From: Paracoccaceae bacterium
Lineage (GTDB): Bacteria > Pseudomonadota > Alphaproteobacteria > Rhodobacterales > Rhodobacteraceae
DNA: 64,000 bases
Assembly (NCBI GenBank): GCA_009773375.1
Contig: WRPH01000015.1
Span: 99,417 to 163,416 of the forward strand
Reading direction: 5' to 3'
Part shown: one piece after another, positions 55,868 through 64,000 of the stretch
Position numbering within the stretch: position 1 is the first letter of the stretch
How the letters are laid out: every line of letters begins with the position of its first letter
Made by a program: the position numbers and the translations under genes
The notes under the pieces: model-generated
The model's input: the letters and a program-made list of their open reading frames with translations, nothing else
Database searches by the model: none
What the model was told of the DNA's origin: nothing

Positions 55868-58414
55868 ATGCCCTTCATCGTGACAGCCGTCACCGCGATC
55901 GCGGGGGCGATCAGCGGCGTTTTGGCTGCAGGCGGAATTGGTGCCGCGCTCTTGCGGATCGGCGGGACGCTGCTTCTCTCCTACGCGGCGCAGGCTCTGA
56001 TGCCGAAACCGCAGACCACGATGCAGCCGCGGACGGTGACGATCCGCGAGCCCGTGGTGGCGCGGGATCTTGTTTATGGCCGCACCCGCAAGGGCGGGGT
56101 CATCGTCTTTCTTCATTCCTCAGGATCGGAGAACCAATACCTCGATCTGGTGATCGTGCTGGCCACGCATCGGGTCAAATCGATCGGAGCGATCTATTTC
56201 GAAGGCGAAGCGGCGGTTAATGCAGCTGGGACCGCGCAGGGCCGCTGGGCCGGAAAGGTCGTTGTCGAGAAGAAACTGGGCGCCGCAAACCAGACGGCCT
56301 TCGCGGGCCTTAAAGCCGCGCTGCCCGACATGTGGACCGAGAACCATCGGCTTCGGGGCTGTGCCGCAATCCGGCTGCGGCTCACCTATGACAAGGACGC
56401 CTTTCCGGGCGGCATCCCGAACATCACGGTCGATCTCGAGGGCAAGGACGACATCTGGGACCCGCGGACCCAAACCGCGGGCTATTCGGAAAACCCCGCC
56501 CTTTGCTTGGCTGACTACATGGCCAACCCGACCTGGGGCATCGGCGCGCGCATCGGCCAGTCTGACGGCATTGATGAGCTTTCCCTCGTCGAAGCGGCAA
56601 ACATCTGTGACGAGATCGTTCCCCTTGCAGGTGGTGGATCCGAGCCGCGTTACGCCTGCAACGGGGTGATCACGCTTTCGGAGGTCCCGAAGACGATCAT
56701 CGAGGGGATGCTTTCGAGCTTCGCCGGTCGCTGCGCCTTCTCGAGCGGGTCTTGGCGCATCCACGCAGGGGCTTGGCGCGCGCCTGATGTGGCGCTCACT
56801 TCGGACCATGTCCGCGAAGGCGGGCTGACCTTAGCTACGCGCGTGACGATGTCGTCGAACTTCAACGGCGTGCGTGGCCGTTTCGTGAGCCCAGAGAATG
56901 ACTGGCAGCCGGATGACTTCCCGGCCTATGCGAGTGATGTTTATCTCGCCGAGGACGGTGGGGAGCGGCGGTGGCGCGATATCTCGCTGCCCTTCACGAT
57001 CTCGGCCTCCATGGCGCAGCGGCTGGCCAAGATCGAGCTGGAACGCGCACGTCGACAAATGACGGTGCGGCTCTCAGGGAAATTGTCGGCTTGGGCCGCG
57101 ACGGTGGGGGATGTGGTGACGCTCTCCTATGCGCGCTGGGGCTTTGCCGCCAAACCCTTTGAGGTGCATGGGGTGAGCCTTGATCTAACCGCCTCGGGCG
57201 ATGGCGCACTGCTCCTGCCGGAGTTGGTCCTGCGCGAAACCTCGCCCCTCGTCTATGACTGGTCTGCGTCCGAGCAGCAAATCTACGCAGCTGCCCCACG
57301 GACGGCTTTGCCCAATGCCTATGACATCCCCGCACCTGGCGCGCCGCAGGTCACCGAAGACCTCTATGTTACGCGGGACGGGGGCGGCCTGAAGGTTCTG
57401 GCGCGGATCACCTGGGAGGCGTCGCCCTCGGGCTTTGTGGCGCAGTACCAGCTGCAGGCGCGGCAAGGCGGGATCGGCGACTGGATCGATTATGGGCGGA
57501 CGGATGGCACCACACTGGAAATCCGCGACATCGCGCCCGGAGCTTGGGCTTTCCGCGTGAAGGCGATCTCGGTTCTGGGCGTTTCGTCGAGTTGGCAGAC
57601 GAGCACCGTTGAAATCCTGGGGCTCACCGCCCCTCCGGCGCAGCTCGAGAACGTGACATTGCAAACGGCGGGCGGCCTCGCGATCCTGAAGTGGACGCGT
57701 TCGGCCGATCCCGATGTGCGGGTCGGCGGCAACATCGTGATCCGCCACTCGAAGGAAGCGACGGCCACCTGGGCCGACAGCTATTCCATGGATCGGGTCT
57801 CGGGCGGTGAAGCCATCGCCGTCGTGCCCCTGAAACCCGGCACGTATCTCGTCAGGGCTGAAGACAGCGGCGGCCGCGCCGGGCCTGAGACCCGGGTCTC
57901 GACCAAGGGTGCGCAGGTTCTGGCCTTCTCGCCTTTGGGTATGCTGCAGGCCGATCCGGGATTTGTGGGTTCAAAGACTGGGCTCAAGGTTGCCACGGGC
58001 ACTCTGACACTTGCCACGGCGACGGCAAATGGTGTGACGCAGGTCTCCACGATGGAGGGGCAATACGCCTTCGCCGCCGGGCTCGATCTCGGTGCGGTGA
58101 AACGTGTCCGCCTCCGATCCGAAATCGGCGTTGCCGCCCTCGCGCTGAACGACCGGATCGACTCCAGGACCACGCTGATGGACAGCTGGGCCGATTTCGA
58201 CGGATCGGCCGGGGCGGAGATCGATGTGCTCTTCGAGATCCGCGAGACCGATGACGATCCGGCCGCATCGCCGAACTGGGGTCCCTGGAGCCGGCTCGAC
58301 AACCATGAAGTCGAGGCCCGCGCGGTTCAGGCGCGGGCGTTTCTCACGACGAAGGATGCGTCCTACACGCCCATCGTCAGCCAATTGCGGCTCTATGCCG
58401 ATGAGGTCGTTTGA
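55868..58414 (+). CDS. Phage tail tip / host specificity protein (GpJ-like)
   Basis: N-term hydrophobic segment, VRDLVYGRTRKGGVIVFLHSSGSENQYLDLVIVLATHRVKSI, Fn3-like segments near the C-terminus. Confidence 0.85.
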   Translation: MPFIVTAVTAIAGAISGVLAAGGIGAALLRIGGTLLLSYAAQALMPKPQTTMQPRTVTIREPVVARDLVYGRTRKGGVIVFLHSSGSENQYLDLVIVLATHRVKSIGAIYFEGEAAVNAAGTAQGRWAGKVVVEKKLGAANQTAFAGLKAALPDMWTENHRLRGCAAIRLRLTYDKDAFPGGIPNITVDLEGKDDIWDPRTQTAGYSENPALCLADYMANPTWGIGARIGQSDGIDELSLVEAANICDEIVPLAGGGSEPRYACNGVITLSEVPKTIIEGMLSSFAGRCAFSSGSWRIHAGAWRAPDVALTSDHVREGGLTLATRVTMSSNFNGVRGRFVSPENDWQPDDFPAYASDVYLAEDGGERRWRDISLPFTISASMAQRLAKIELERARRQMTVRLSGKLSAWAATVGDVVTLSYARWGFAAKPFEVHGVSLDLTASGDGALLLPELVLRETSPLVYDWSASEQQIYAAAPRTALPNAYDIPAPGAPQVTEDLYVTRDGGGLKVLARITWEASPSGFVAQYQLQARQGGIGDWIDYGRTDGTTLEIRDIAPGAWAFRVKAISVLGVSSSWQTSTVEILGLTAPPAQLENVTLQTAGGLAILKWTRSADPDVRVGGNIVIRHSKEATATWADSYSMDRVSGGEAIAVVPLKPGTYLVRAEDSGGRAGPETRVSTKGAQVLAFSPLGMLQADPGFVGSKTGLKVATGTLTLATATANGVTQVSTMEGQYAFAAGLDLGAVKRVRLRSEIGVAALALNDRIDSRTTLMDSWADFDGSAGAEIDVLFEIRETDDDPAASPNWGPWSRLDNHEVEARAVQARAFLTTKDASYTPIVSQLRLYADEVV

Positions 58415-59070
58415 TGGCGCAGACATCCAGCTTCGTGATCGCGAACGACGCAGGCGCGGCCGTTCGGGCGCGGATCAATGAGGTGATCGCGGCCCTGCAG
58501 TCGACGAGTTCGGGGGCCTCGGCGCCAACAGCAACGACGGCGGGCATGCTCTGGGTCGACACCTCGGTCTCTCCACCGGTTCTGCGCCGACGGAATGCCA
58601 CGAACACGGGCTGGGACGCGCTTCTCGATGCGGCAGGTAATCTGGCGGGGCTTGCCAACACCGCCATGGCGCGCACGAACCTCGGGCTCGGCACAATGGC
58701 TACGAAATCCGCAGCCGACTACGACGCGGCAATCGCGGCAAAAGCGGCGCTGTCCGGGGCAACCTTCACCGGCGTGGTGACCGCCCCGAACTTCGTCTCC
58801 TCGTCGGATGCCCGGTTGAAGTCGGAGGTCGAGACCATCGCCGATGCGCTGGCGCTTGTCTGCGCCCTGCGCGGCGTGCGCTTCACCATGGATGGTAGCC
58901 GCCAGATCGGCGTCATCGCCCAGGAGGTCGAGGCTGTGGTGCCCGAAGTCGTGCGGGTGGGCGAGGCCGGTCAGCTCTCGGTCGCTTACGGCAATATCAC
59001 CGGCCTTCTAATCGAGGCCGTCAAGGAACTCACCGCCCGGGTGGCGGCGCTCGAGGAGGCACGCCCATGA
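58411..59070 (+). CDS. Tail fibre protein with S74-type intramolecular chaperone domain
   Basis: SSSDARLKSEVETIADALALVCALRGVRFTMDGSRQIGVIAQEVEAVVPEVV. Confidence 0.85.
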   Translation: MMAQTSSFVIANDAGAAVRARINEVIAALQSTSSGASAPTATTAGMLWVDTSVSPPVLRRRNATNTGWDALLDAAGNLAGLANTAMARTNLGLGTMATKSAADYDAAIAAKAALSGATFTGVVTAPNFVSSSDARLKSEVETIADALALVCALRGVRFTMDGSRQIGVIAQEVEAVVPEVVRVGEAGQLSVAYGNITGLLIEAVKELTARVAALEEARP

Positions 59071-59378
59071 CTGATGGTGGGTTCATCGACATGATCAATT
59101 CGGTCTTCGGCGGGGCGGTTACCACGCTGATCGGCGCCTTTACGGGACGGCTTATGTGGCATTCGGGCGAGGTAAAGCTCGGCAATCGCCGCTTCTTCGG
59201 CAAGGAGCTTCTCTGGGAAATCCCTGTGGCCGTCGGCATGGCGCTGATCGGCGAGGCGGCGGCGCGTTACATCGGCCTCTCGCAACCCGTCTCAACCGGG
59301 TTCGTGGCAACGCTTGCCTATCTGGGCCCGCGCGGGGCAGAGGCATTGCTGACCACTTGGATCGGCCGCAAGAAATAG
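59067..59378 (+). CDS. Putative phage holin-like membrane protein
   Basis: 103 aa, several TM-like segments, ahead of the endolysin. Confidence 0.6.
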   Translation: MTDGGFIDMINSVFGGAVTTLIGAFTGRLMWHSGEVKLGNRRFFGKELLWEIPVAVGMALIGEAAARYIGLSQPVSTGFVATLAYLGPRGAEALLTTWIGRKK

Positions 59379-59473
59379 ACCCTGCGCCGTCAAACCAGCG
59401 AAAGCGGGAAGGCTTCACCTCGCGTGGGCAGAGCGATAACGTCATCGCAACAGAACAGCACAGGGGCAGTGGC

Positions 59474-59950
59474 GTGCAGAACGAGAAAATCTATAGCGTC
59501 TTCGGCCAGTTCCTTGTTTTTGCAGTTCTCGCCCTGATCGTCTGTTCGGTCTATTGGACGCTGCACGGGTTGATGGGTCTTTCGGCCGGTTTTGTCGGCG
59601 ACAGGAATAGCCTGCTCTTGGCATTGACCGGAATTGTGCTGCTCCTTCTTCTCGCCCGCCGAAGTGTCACCTTGGCCTTGCTCGCGGTTTTGGTGATTGC
59701 CGGTGTGGATCGCGCCTATTTTGCGGGCAGCGATTATGCGTTGGTGAACAGCGTGATCGCAGGCATCTGCTTCCTGATCGCGGCCGTCATGTTCATCGGG
59801 GCTCTCTCGGAACGCGTGAAGTTCGCCAATAAGGCGTTGCCACAGGTGCTTATGGTGGTCTTGGGGCTGGTATTCCTGATCCCGGCAGGGCTCATTGCCA
59901 AAGTCCTATCCGTGCTGCGGATCCTGCCTAGAAACCCCGACGGCGAATAG
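59474..59950 (+). CDS. Hypothetical multi-TM protein within the lysis region
   Basis: GTG start at 59474; VQNEKIYSVFGQFLVFAVLALIVCSVYWTLHG... about four to five TM segments. Confidence 0.6.
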   Translation: MQNEKIYSVFGQFLVFAVLALIVCSVYWTLHGLMGLSAGFVGDRNSLLLALTGIVLLLLLARRSVTLALLAVLVIAGVDRAYFAGSDYALVNSVIAGICFLIAAVMFIGALSERVKFANKALPQVLMVVLGLVFLIPAGLIAKVLSVLRILPRNPDGE

Positions 59951-60112
59951 GCGGTGCAGGTTTGACCTCGCGTCTGTCGTCCATCCAAGAACTGGCTGAT
60001 GGCTGCAGCTCCTGAATAGAGCGCTGCCAGCAAGAACGCTGGTGACACCACACAAACCTCAAGCGCCGTCCCGTATCCGGGGCGGCGTTTTTGCATTGCA
60101 TGGGAGAAGACC

Positions 60113-61045
60113 ATGACGCCTTTTGAGATCGCCCGCAGCTACATCGGAACCACTGAGGGCCCGGGCCCCGCTGACAATCCCGTCATCATGGAAATGTATG
60201 CCTCGGTCGGCCACGATTGGGTTGAACATGACTCTGTGGCCTGGTGTGCGGCCTTCATCGGGCATTGCCTCGAGCGGGCGGGGATCCGCTCGACCCGCAA
60301 GCTGACTGCACGGTCTTATCTCGATTGGGGCGTGCCGGTGGAGATGGCGGAGGCCCAGCAGGGCGACATCGGCGTGATCCCCCGCGGCAGTTCCCGCTGG
60401 CAGGGCCATGTGTTCTTCATCGACCGTATTGAGGGCCAATGGGTCTGGGGCCTCGGCGGCAATCAGGACGACGCCGTCAATGTGAAGCGCTATCCGGTCG
60501 CAAAGCTCCTCGGGATACGGCGCGCAGGCAATGTCGCGCCTGTCGTGACGATGTCCGTCGAGGCGGTACAGCGACGGCTGAAGGACCTCGGCTATCACGA
60601 GGTGGGTCAAATCGATGGAAAGATCGGGCCGCGCACCCGCGCCGCCATCCTGGCCTTTCGGCAGGACAACGATCTTGCCCTCGTGCCGATCATCGATGTG
60701 GCGCTGATCGACGCCCTGACCACGGCGCGTCCGAGGACGGTGGCGATTGAGCGTGCGACGGGCGGGCCGGAGAGCTCGCGCATCTTGGCCGCGTCAAACG
60801 CCCAGATCGCGCTTGGGGCTGTGGGCTATGCCGGCATCGCGATCAGCGACGTCGCACCGCTGGTTGGTCAGGCCGAGGAAGGACGTGATCTGGTGACGCG
60901 CCTCTTCGACGTCGTGGGGCTCGGAAGCCACGCCCCGGTCATCATGCCCGTACTCGGGGCAGCAATCTTCCTTGCGGTCATCGTGCTGGCATGGAAAGCC
61001 CGCGCGGCCCGGATCGAGGATCATCGGACAGGGCGGACACCATGA
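60113..61045 (+). CDS. Endolysin: TIGR02594-like amidase/CHAP domain plus peptidoglycan-binding domain and C-terminal TM
   Basis: WCAAFIGHCLERAGIRST...GDIGVIPRGSSRWQGHVFFID; VEAVQRRLKDLGYHEVGQIDGKIGPRTRAAILAFRQDN. Confidence 0.88.
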   Translation: MTPFEIARSYIGTTEGPGPADNPVIMEMYASVGHDWVEHDSVAWCAAFIGHCLERAGIRSTRKLTARSYLDWGVPVEMAEAQQGDIGVIPRGSSRWQGHVFFIDRIEGQWVWGLGGNQDDAVNVKRYPVAKLLGIRRAGNVAPVVTMSVEAVQRRLKDLGYHEVGQIDGKIGPRTRAAILAFRQDNDLALVPIIDVALIDALTTARPRTVAIERATGGPESSRILAASNAQIALGAVGYAGIAISDVAPLVGQAEEGRDLVTRLFDVVGLGSHAPVIMPVLGAAIFLAVIVLAWKARAARIEDHRTGRTP

Positions 61046-61299
61046 TCGCAATCGTCAGGCGGCTCGTCACCGCTTTTGGCCAGCGCGTTGCGCTGTGGGC
61101 CGCCCTCATCCTGATCCTGGTCTCTGCCCTGCGCATCGCCACACGCCAGGGGCGGCAAGCAGCTGAGGCAGAGTTTGCCATTCGCGCGGCCGAGGCCCGC
61201 ATTCGCGCGCTGCGCACATCCCGCGAGGTTCACCATGAGATCGAGACTTTGCCTGAGGCTGAGCGTGATCTCCGTCTTGATCGCTGGATGCGCGACTGA
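61042..61299 (+). CDS. Rz-like inner-membrane spanin
   Basis: MIAIVRRLVTAFGQRVALWAALILILVSALRIATRQGRQAAEAEF..., one TM plus helix; overlaps endolysin stop. Confidence 0.65.
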   Translation: MIAIVRRLVTAFGQRVALWAALILILVSALRIATRQGRQAAEAEFAIRAAEARIRALRTSREVHHEIETLPEAERDLRLDRWMRD

Positions 61300-61435
61300 T
61301 CCCGGTTTGCGCTCGGGCTGTGACTGGGCAAAGCCGATCCGGCCGTCGCGGGCGGATCAGTTGAGCAGTGGGACCGCGCGCCAGATCCTTGCGCACAACG
61401 AGACAGGCGCAGAACTCTGCGGCTGGCGCCCGTGA
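61235..61435 (+). CDS. Rz1-like outer-membrane lipoprotein spanin, nested out of frame in Rz
   Basis: MRSRLCLRLSVISVLIAGCATDPG lipobox LIAGC. Confidence 0.7.
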   Translation: MRSRLCLRLSVISVLIAGCATDPGLRSGCDWAKPIRPSRADQLSSGTARQILAHNETGAELCGWRP

Positions 61436-61451
61436 AAATCTACCTCACCGA

Positions 61452-62135
61452 TCAGTTCTTGCCGCAGCACTGCTTGTATTTGCGACCCGAGCCGCAGGGG
61501 CAATGATCGTTGCGACCTGCCTTGGGCTCCGATTTGAACGGCTGGCCGGGGAGATTGGCAGGCATCGCGCGGGCCAGTTCGGGGCGTGACTGGTGCAGGA
61601 TCGTCGCCACGCAGTTCGGGATCAAATCGGGGGCCTCTTCATCGATCTGGTCGATCTCTTCATCGCTGAACTTGCTGTTCCCGATGTAGATGTCCTGCAG
61701 CGCCATGATGAATATCATGGTCTCGCGGGCCTCGTTGTCGGCCCGATCGAGAAGGGCTTCCCAGGCCTTGGGCCGCAAGGCCATGGCGCGGGTGAACCCA
61801 TCGATCCATGGCTCCCAGAGGGTCTCGTCGCTGTTCGTATCGATCTCGTAGATCGGTTCGACCCAGAGCGATTGCGTGATCCGGGCGGCGACGTCATTGT
61901 AGTGGGCCATCACCGCCCCGATCGTCTCCTGCGCCGTGGCGAGGTCGGGGAATTGTGCGTCCCCCGTGACGCCCCAGACCTGTGAGAGCCAGTCCGAAGG
62001 CGGGATCATCTCGGGACAGGCCAGAAGGCCCGTCACAAAACCATCGAGCTCGCTCACTGTCATCGGTTCGTTCTCGACGGGCAGCGCCTGCAAGAGTTCT
62101 TCCAGACGGTCCAGCCGTTCGTCGTCCTGATCCAT
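61452..62135 (-). CDS. UPF0149/YecA family protein with SEC-C zinc motif
   Basis: [25 protein letters not shown]-term [22 protein letters not shown]. Confidence 0.9.
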   Translation of the reverse strand: MDQDDERLDRLEELLQALPVENEPMTVSELDGFVTGLLACPEMIPPSDWLSQVWGVTGDAQFPDLATAQETIGAVMAHYNDVAARITQSLWVEPIYEIDTNSDETLWEPWIDGFTRAMALRPKAWEALLDRADNEARETMIFIMALQDIYIGNSKFSDEEIDQIDEEAPDLIPNCVATILHQSRPELARAMPANLPGQPFKSEPKAGRNDHCPCGSGRKYKQCCGKN

Positions 62136-62237
62136 GATGCGTCCCTCCCGTGGCCGCGCATCCTTTAGGCGAAATGGGCTGAATTCTCAATCGAACTCGT
62201 TCTGACCCGGCCGCTCGAATGGTCTGTGGAGGCCTGC

Positions 62238-62597
62238 ATGACCACGTCACTTCAAGAAGGTCCGGTGATCCTGATCGGTTATGAATACCGGCTGCAGTTG
62301 CAGGCCGAGGCCGATCTCTTCCCCGAGGGGGCCAGCTTTGTGGGCCAAGTGCGCAGCGCGATCAGCACCGCGACGGTGGTGGCAGAACTTTCCAGTGCGG
62401 CGGGCAGCGTGCTGCGCGTGGATGTGCGCACGCTGGAAATTGTTCTGACCCCTGACGTGACGGCCAGCCTCGCGCCAGGCGGCATTGTTCTTGATCTCGT
62501 TCGCACCGATCTGACACCCGACCGGCACCTCGGGTTCGTGCTGGAAATCCCTGTGGTTCTGCCCGTGACGAGGCTCGCTGTCTCTGCGGGGCTTTGA
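62238..62597 (+). CDS. Hypothetical phage baseplate/fibre-associated protein
   Basis: MTTSLQEGPVILIGYEYRLQLQAEADLFPEGASFVGQVR... Confidence 0.5.
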   Translation: MTTSLQEGPVILIGYEYRLQLQAEADLFPEGASFVGQVRSAISTATVVAELSSAAGSVLRVDVRTLEIVLTPDVTASLAPGGIVLDLVRTDLTPDRHLGFVLEIPVVLPVTRLAVSAGL

Positions 62598-62600
62598 ACC

Positions 62601-62828
62601 ATGGTGGCAGCACTTGAACTTCGACCCCTGACCGGGCCGATCCGTTTGCATTTGAGATCCAGCGAACCGATCCGGCTTCGCGTTCTGGCGGGTCCGGTGG
62701 CTGTGCGGCTTCTCGGTCAGCCCGGGCCTCAGGGGCGAACGGGTCTGCAAGGCGACAAGGGCGACACGGGTGCGCCCGGGGTCACCATTCTTCCGACCGA
62801 CGCTCCCATCAACGGAGGCTTCTTCTGA
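62601..62828 (+). CDS. Small protein with short collagen-like stretch
   Basis: GQPGPQGRTGLQGDKGDTGAPG Gly-X-Y run. Confidence 0.6.
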   Translation: MVAALELRPLTGPIRLHLRSSEPIRLRVLAGPVAVRLLGQPGPQGRTGLQGDKGDTGAPGVTILPTDAPINGGFF

Positions 62829-63931
62829 TGGCCAATACGATCCAACTCAAACGCCGCGTCTCGGGCGTAGCGGGTGCACCAGCCGCGCTCAAATCTGGCG
62901 AGATTGCCCACAACGAGGTTGATGACACGCTTTATGTCGGCAAGGGCGACGATGGAGCCGGCAATGCGACCTCGGTCATCCCGCTTGCCGGCAAGGGCAG
63001 CTTTGTCGATCTCACCGCTGCGCAAAGCATCGCCGGGGCCAAGACCTTCGTCACCGTCCCGAAATCCTCCGAGGACGCGAGTGCGGCGATAGATCTCGTG
63101 CGCAAATCCCAGCTTGATGCAGGGCTGGCCACGAAGGCCGCGCTCGCGCATGCCCATGTGACCAGCGATGTGACGGGGCTGCAATCGGCGCTTGATTTGA
63201 AAGCACCACTGGCATCGCCCGGCCTGACCGGCACGCCGACGTCACCCACGGCGGCCGTTGATACGAACACCACGCAGATTGCGACGACGGCCTTTGTACT
63301 CGGGCAGGCGGGTGCTACTGCGCCTGCGATGGACGGCACGGCTGCCGTGGGCAGTTCCTCGCGCTTTGCCCGCGCCGATCACATCCATCCGACGGACACG
63401 TCGCGTGCGCCACTGACCTCTCCCGCGCTGACGGGCACGCCCACCGCGCCCACGCCTGCAAACGGCACGAATACGACGCAGATCGCAACGACCGCCTTCG
63501 TGCGGGCAACCCGGCTTGACCAGCTTGCCGCGCCCGCAGCGGATATCGCCCTTGGCGGCTATCGCCTCACGGGGCTTGGTGATCCTCAGGGCGCGCAGGA
63601 TGCCGTGACCAAGGCCTATGTCGACCTCACGGTCCAGGGCCTTGAGCCTAAGCAATCGGTGCGGGCAGCCAGTACGGCCAATATCGCAACCTTGTCCGGG
63701 CCGATGACCCTCGATGGCGTGGCGCTGGTCGCAGGTGACCGGGTGCTGGTGAAAGATCAGACGACGGCCAGCCAGAACGGCATTTATGTCGTCGCTGCCG
63801 GGGCTTGGGCCCGCTCTGCAGATGCAGATACCTGGGGCGAGTTAGTCTCAGCCTATGTCTTTGTGGAAAGCGGCACGGTCAATGCGGATATGGGCTATCT
63901 CGTTCGACCTGAACAACACCCATACCATTGA
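62828..63931 (+). CDS. Tail fibre protein with repeated SPxLTGTPTxPT..NTTQIATTAFV modules; C-terminus may be truncated
   Basis: MANTIQLKRRVSGVAGAPAALKSGEIAHNEVDDTLYVGKGDDG; two repeat modules. Confidence 0.8.
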   Translation: MANTIQLKRRVSGVAGAPAALKSGEIAHNEVDDTLYVGKGDDGAGNATSVIPLAGKGSFVDLTAAQSIAGAKTFVTVPKSSEDASAAIDLVRKSQLDAGLATKAALAHAHVTSDVTGLQSALDLKAPLASPGLTGTPTSPTAAVDTNTTQIATTAFVLGQAGATAPAMDGTAAVGSSSRFARADHIHPTDTSRAPLTSPALTGTPTAPTPANGTNTTQIATTAFVRATRLDQLAAPAADIALGGYRLTGLGDPQGAQDAVTKAYVDLTVQGLEPKQSVRAASTANIATLSGPMTLDGVALVAGDRVLVKDQTTASQNGIYVVAAGAWARSADADTWGELVSAYVFVESGTVNADMGYLVRPEQHPYH

Positions 63932-64000
63932 TTTTGCACTGAAAGGTGGCGAATTTTGTCGCCGTGACCCGCAGTGTTTTGTATGGTTTTGGGCGAAACC

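Larger units (their letters stand above)
27286..64000. mobile_element. Prophage (left end next to tRNA-Ser; right end beyond window), partly deleted and IS-invaded
   Basis: Serine recombinase, CI-like repressor, replication/recombination genes, methyltransferases, terminase fragments, tail, fibre and lysis genes. Confidence 0.85.

Noticed and set aside
62695-62790. Collagen-like gene as a novel system
   Set aside because: Short Gly-X-Y runs are routine in phage fibre clusters.

Overview
The window comes from a GC-rich alphaproteobacterium, probably Rhodobacteraceae (inferred from gene content only). Positions 1 to about 27.29 kb are chromosomal. They carry lysoplasmalogenase, AlkB-like, xseA, purD, bestrophin, lysC, L,D-transpeptidase, ptsP, EcsC, pth, rplY, MFS, a frameshifted RTX gene, lactate/alpha-hydroxy-acid dehydrogenase, trpA, two VOC genes (one broken) and ychF. 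Next come an unassigned two-gene membrane-type cassette and tRNA-Ser(GCU). From just after the tRNA to the window end is a prophage. Its early part holds a DUF2924 / large serine recombinase / HTH trio, a CI-type repressor, a sigma-like protein, a recombination/replication module (AAA ATPase, PD-(D/E)XK nuclease, Dda/RecD-like helicase, toprim/VapE primase-helicase, RuvC-like) and two DNA methyltransferases. The head and early tail genes are missing: terminase large subunit is cut at 47979 and tape measure resumes at about 52440. Between them lie two different IS3-family elements flanking an internal fragment of a SNF2 helicase. Distal tail, fibre and lysis genes follow. The most interesting signal is at 44598-45792: a C5 methyltransferase and a second full-length frame with WPTP repeats share nearly all their DNA. 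They have start codons 4 nt apart, and the second frame is ATGA-coupled to the next gene. Other leads are an iteron-like TGGTGACA array after the primase, a strong intergenic RNA fold, and the membrane-type gene pair beside the tRNA. All family calls are by eye from the translations; no searches were run.
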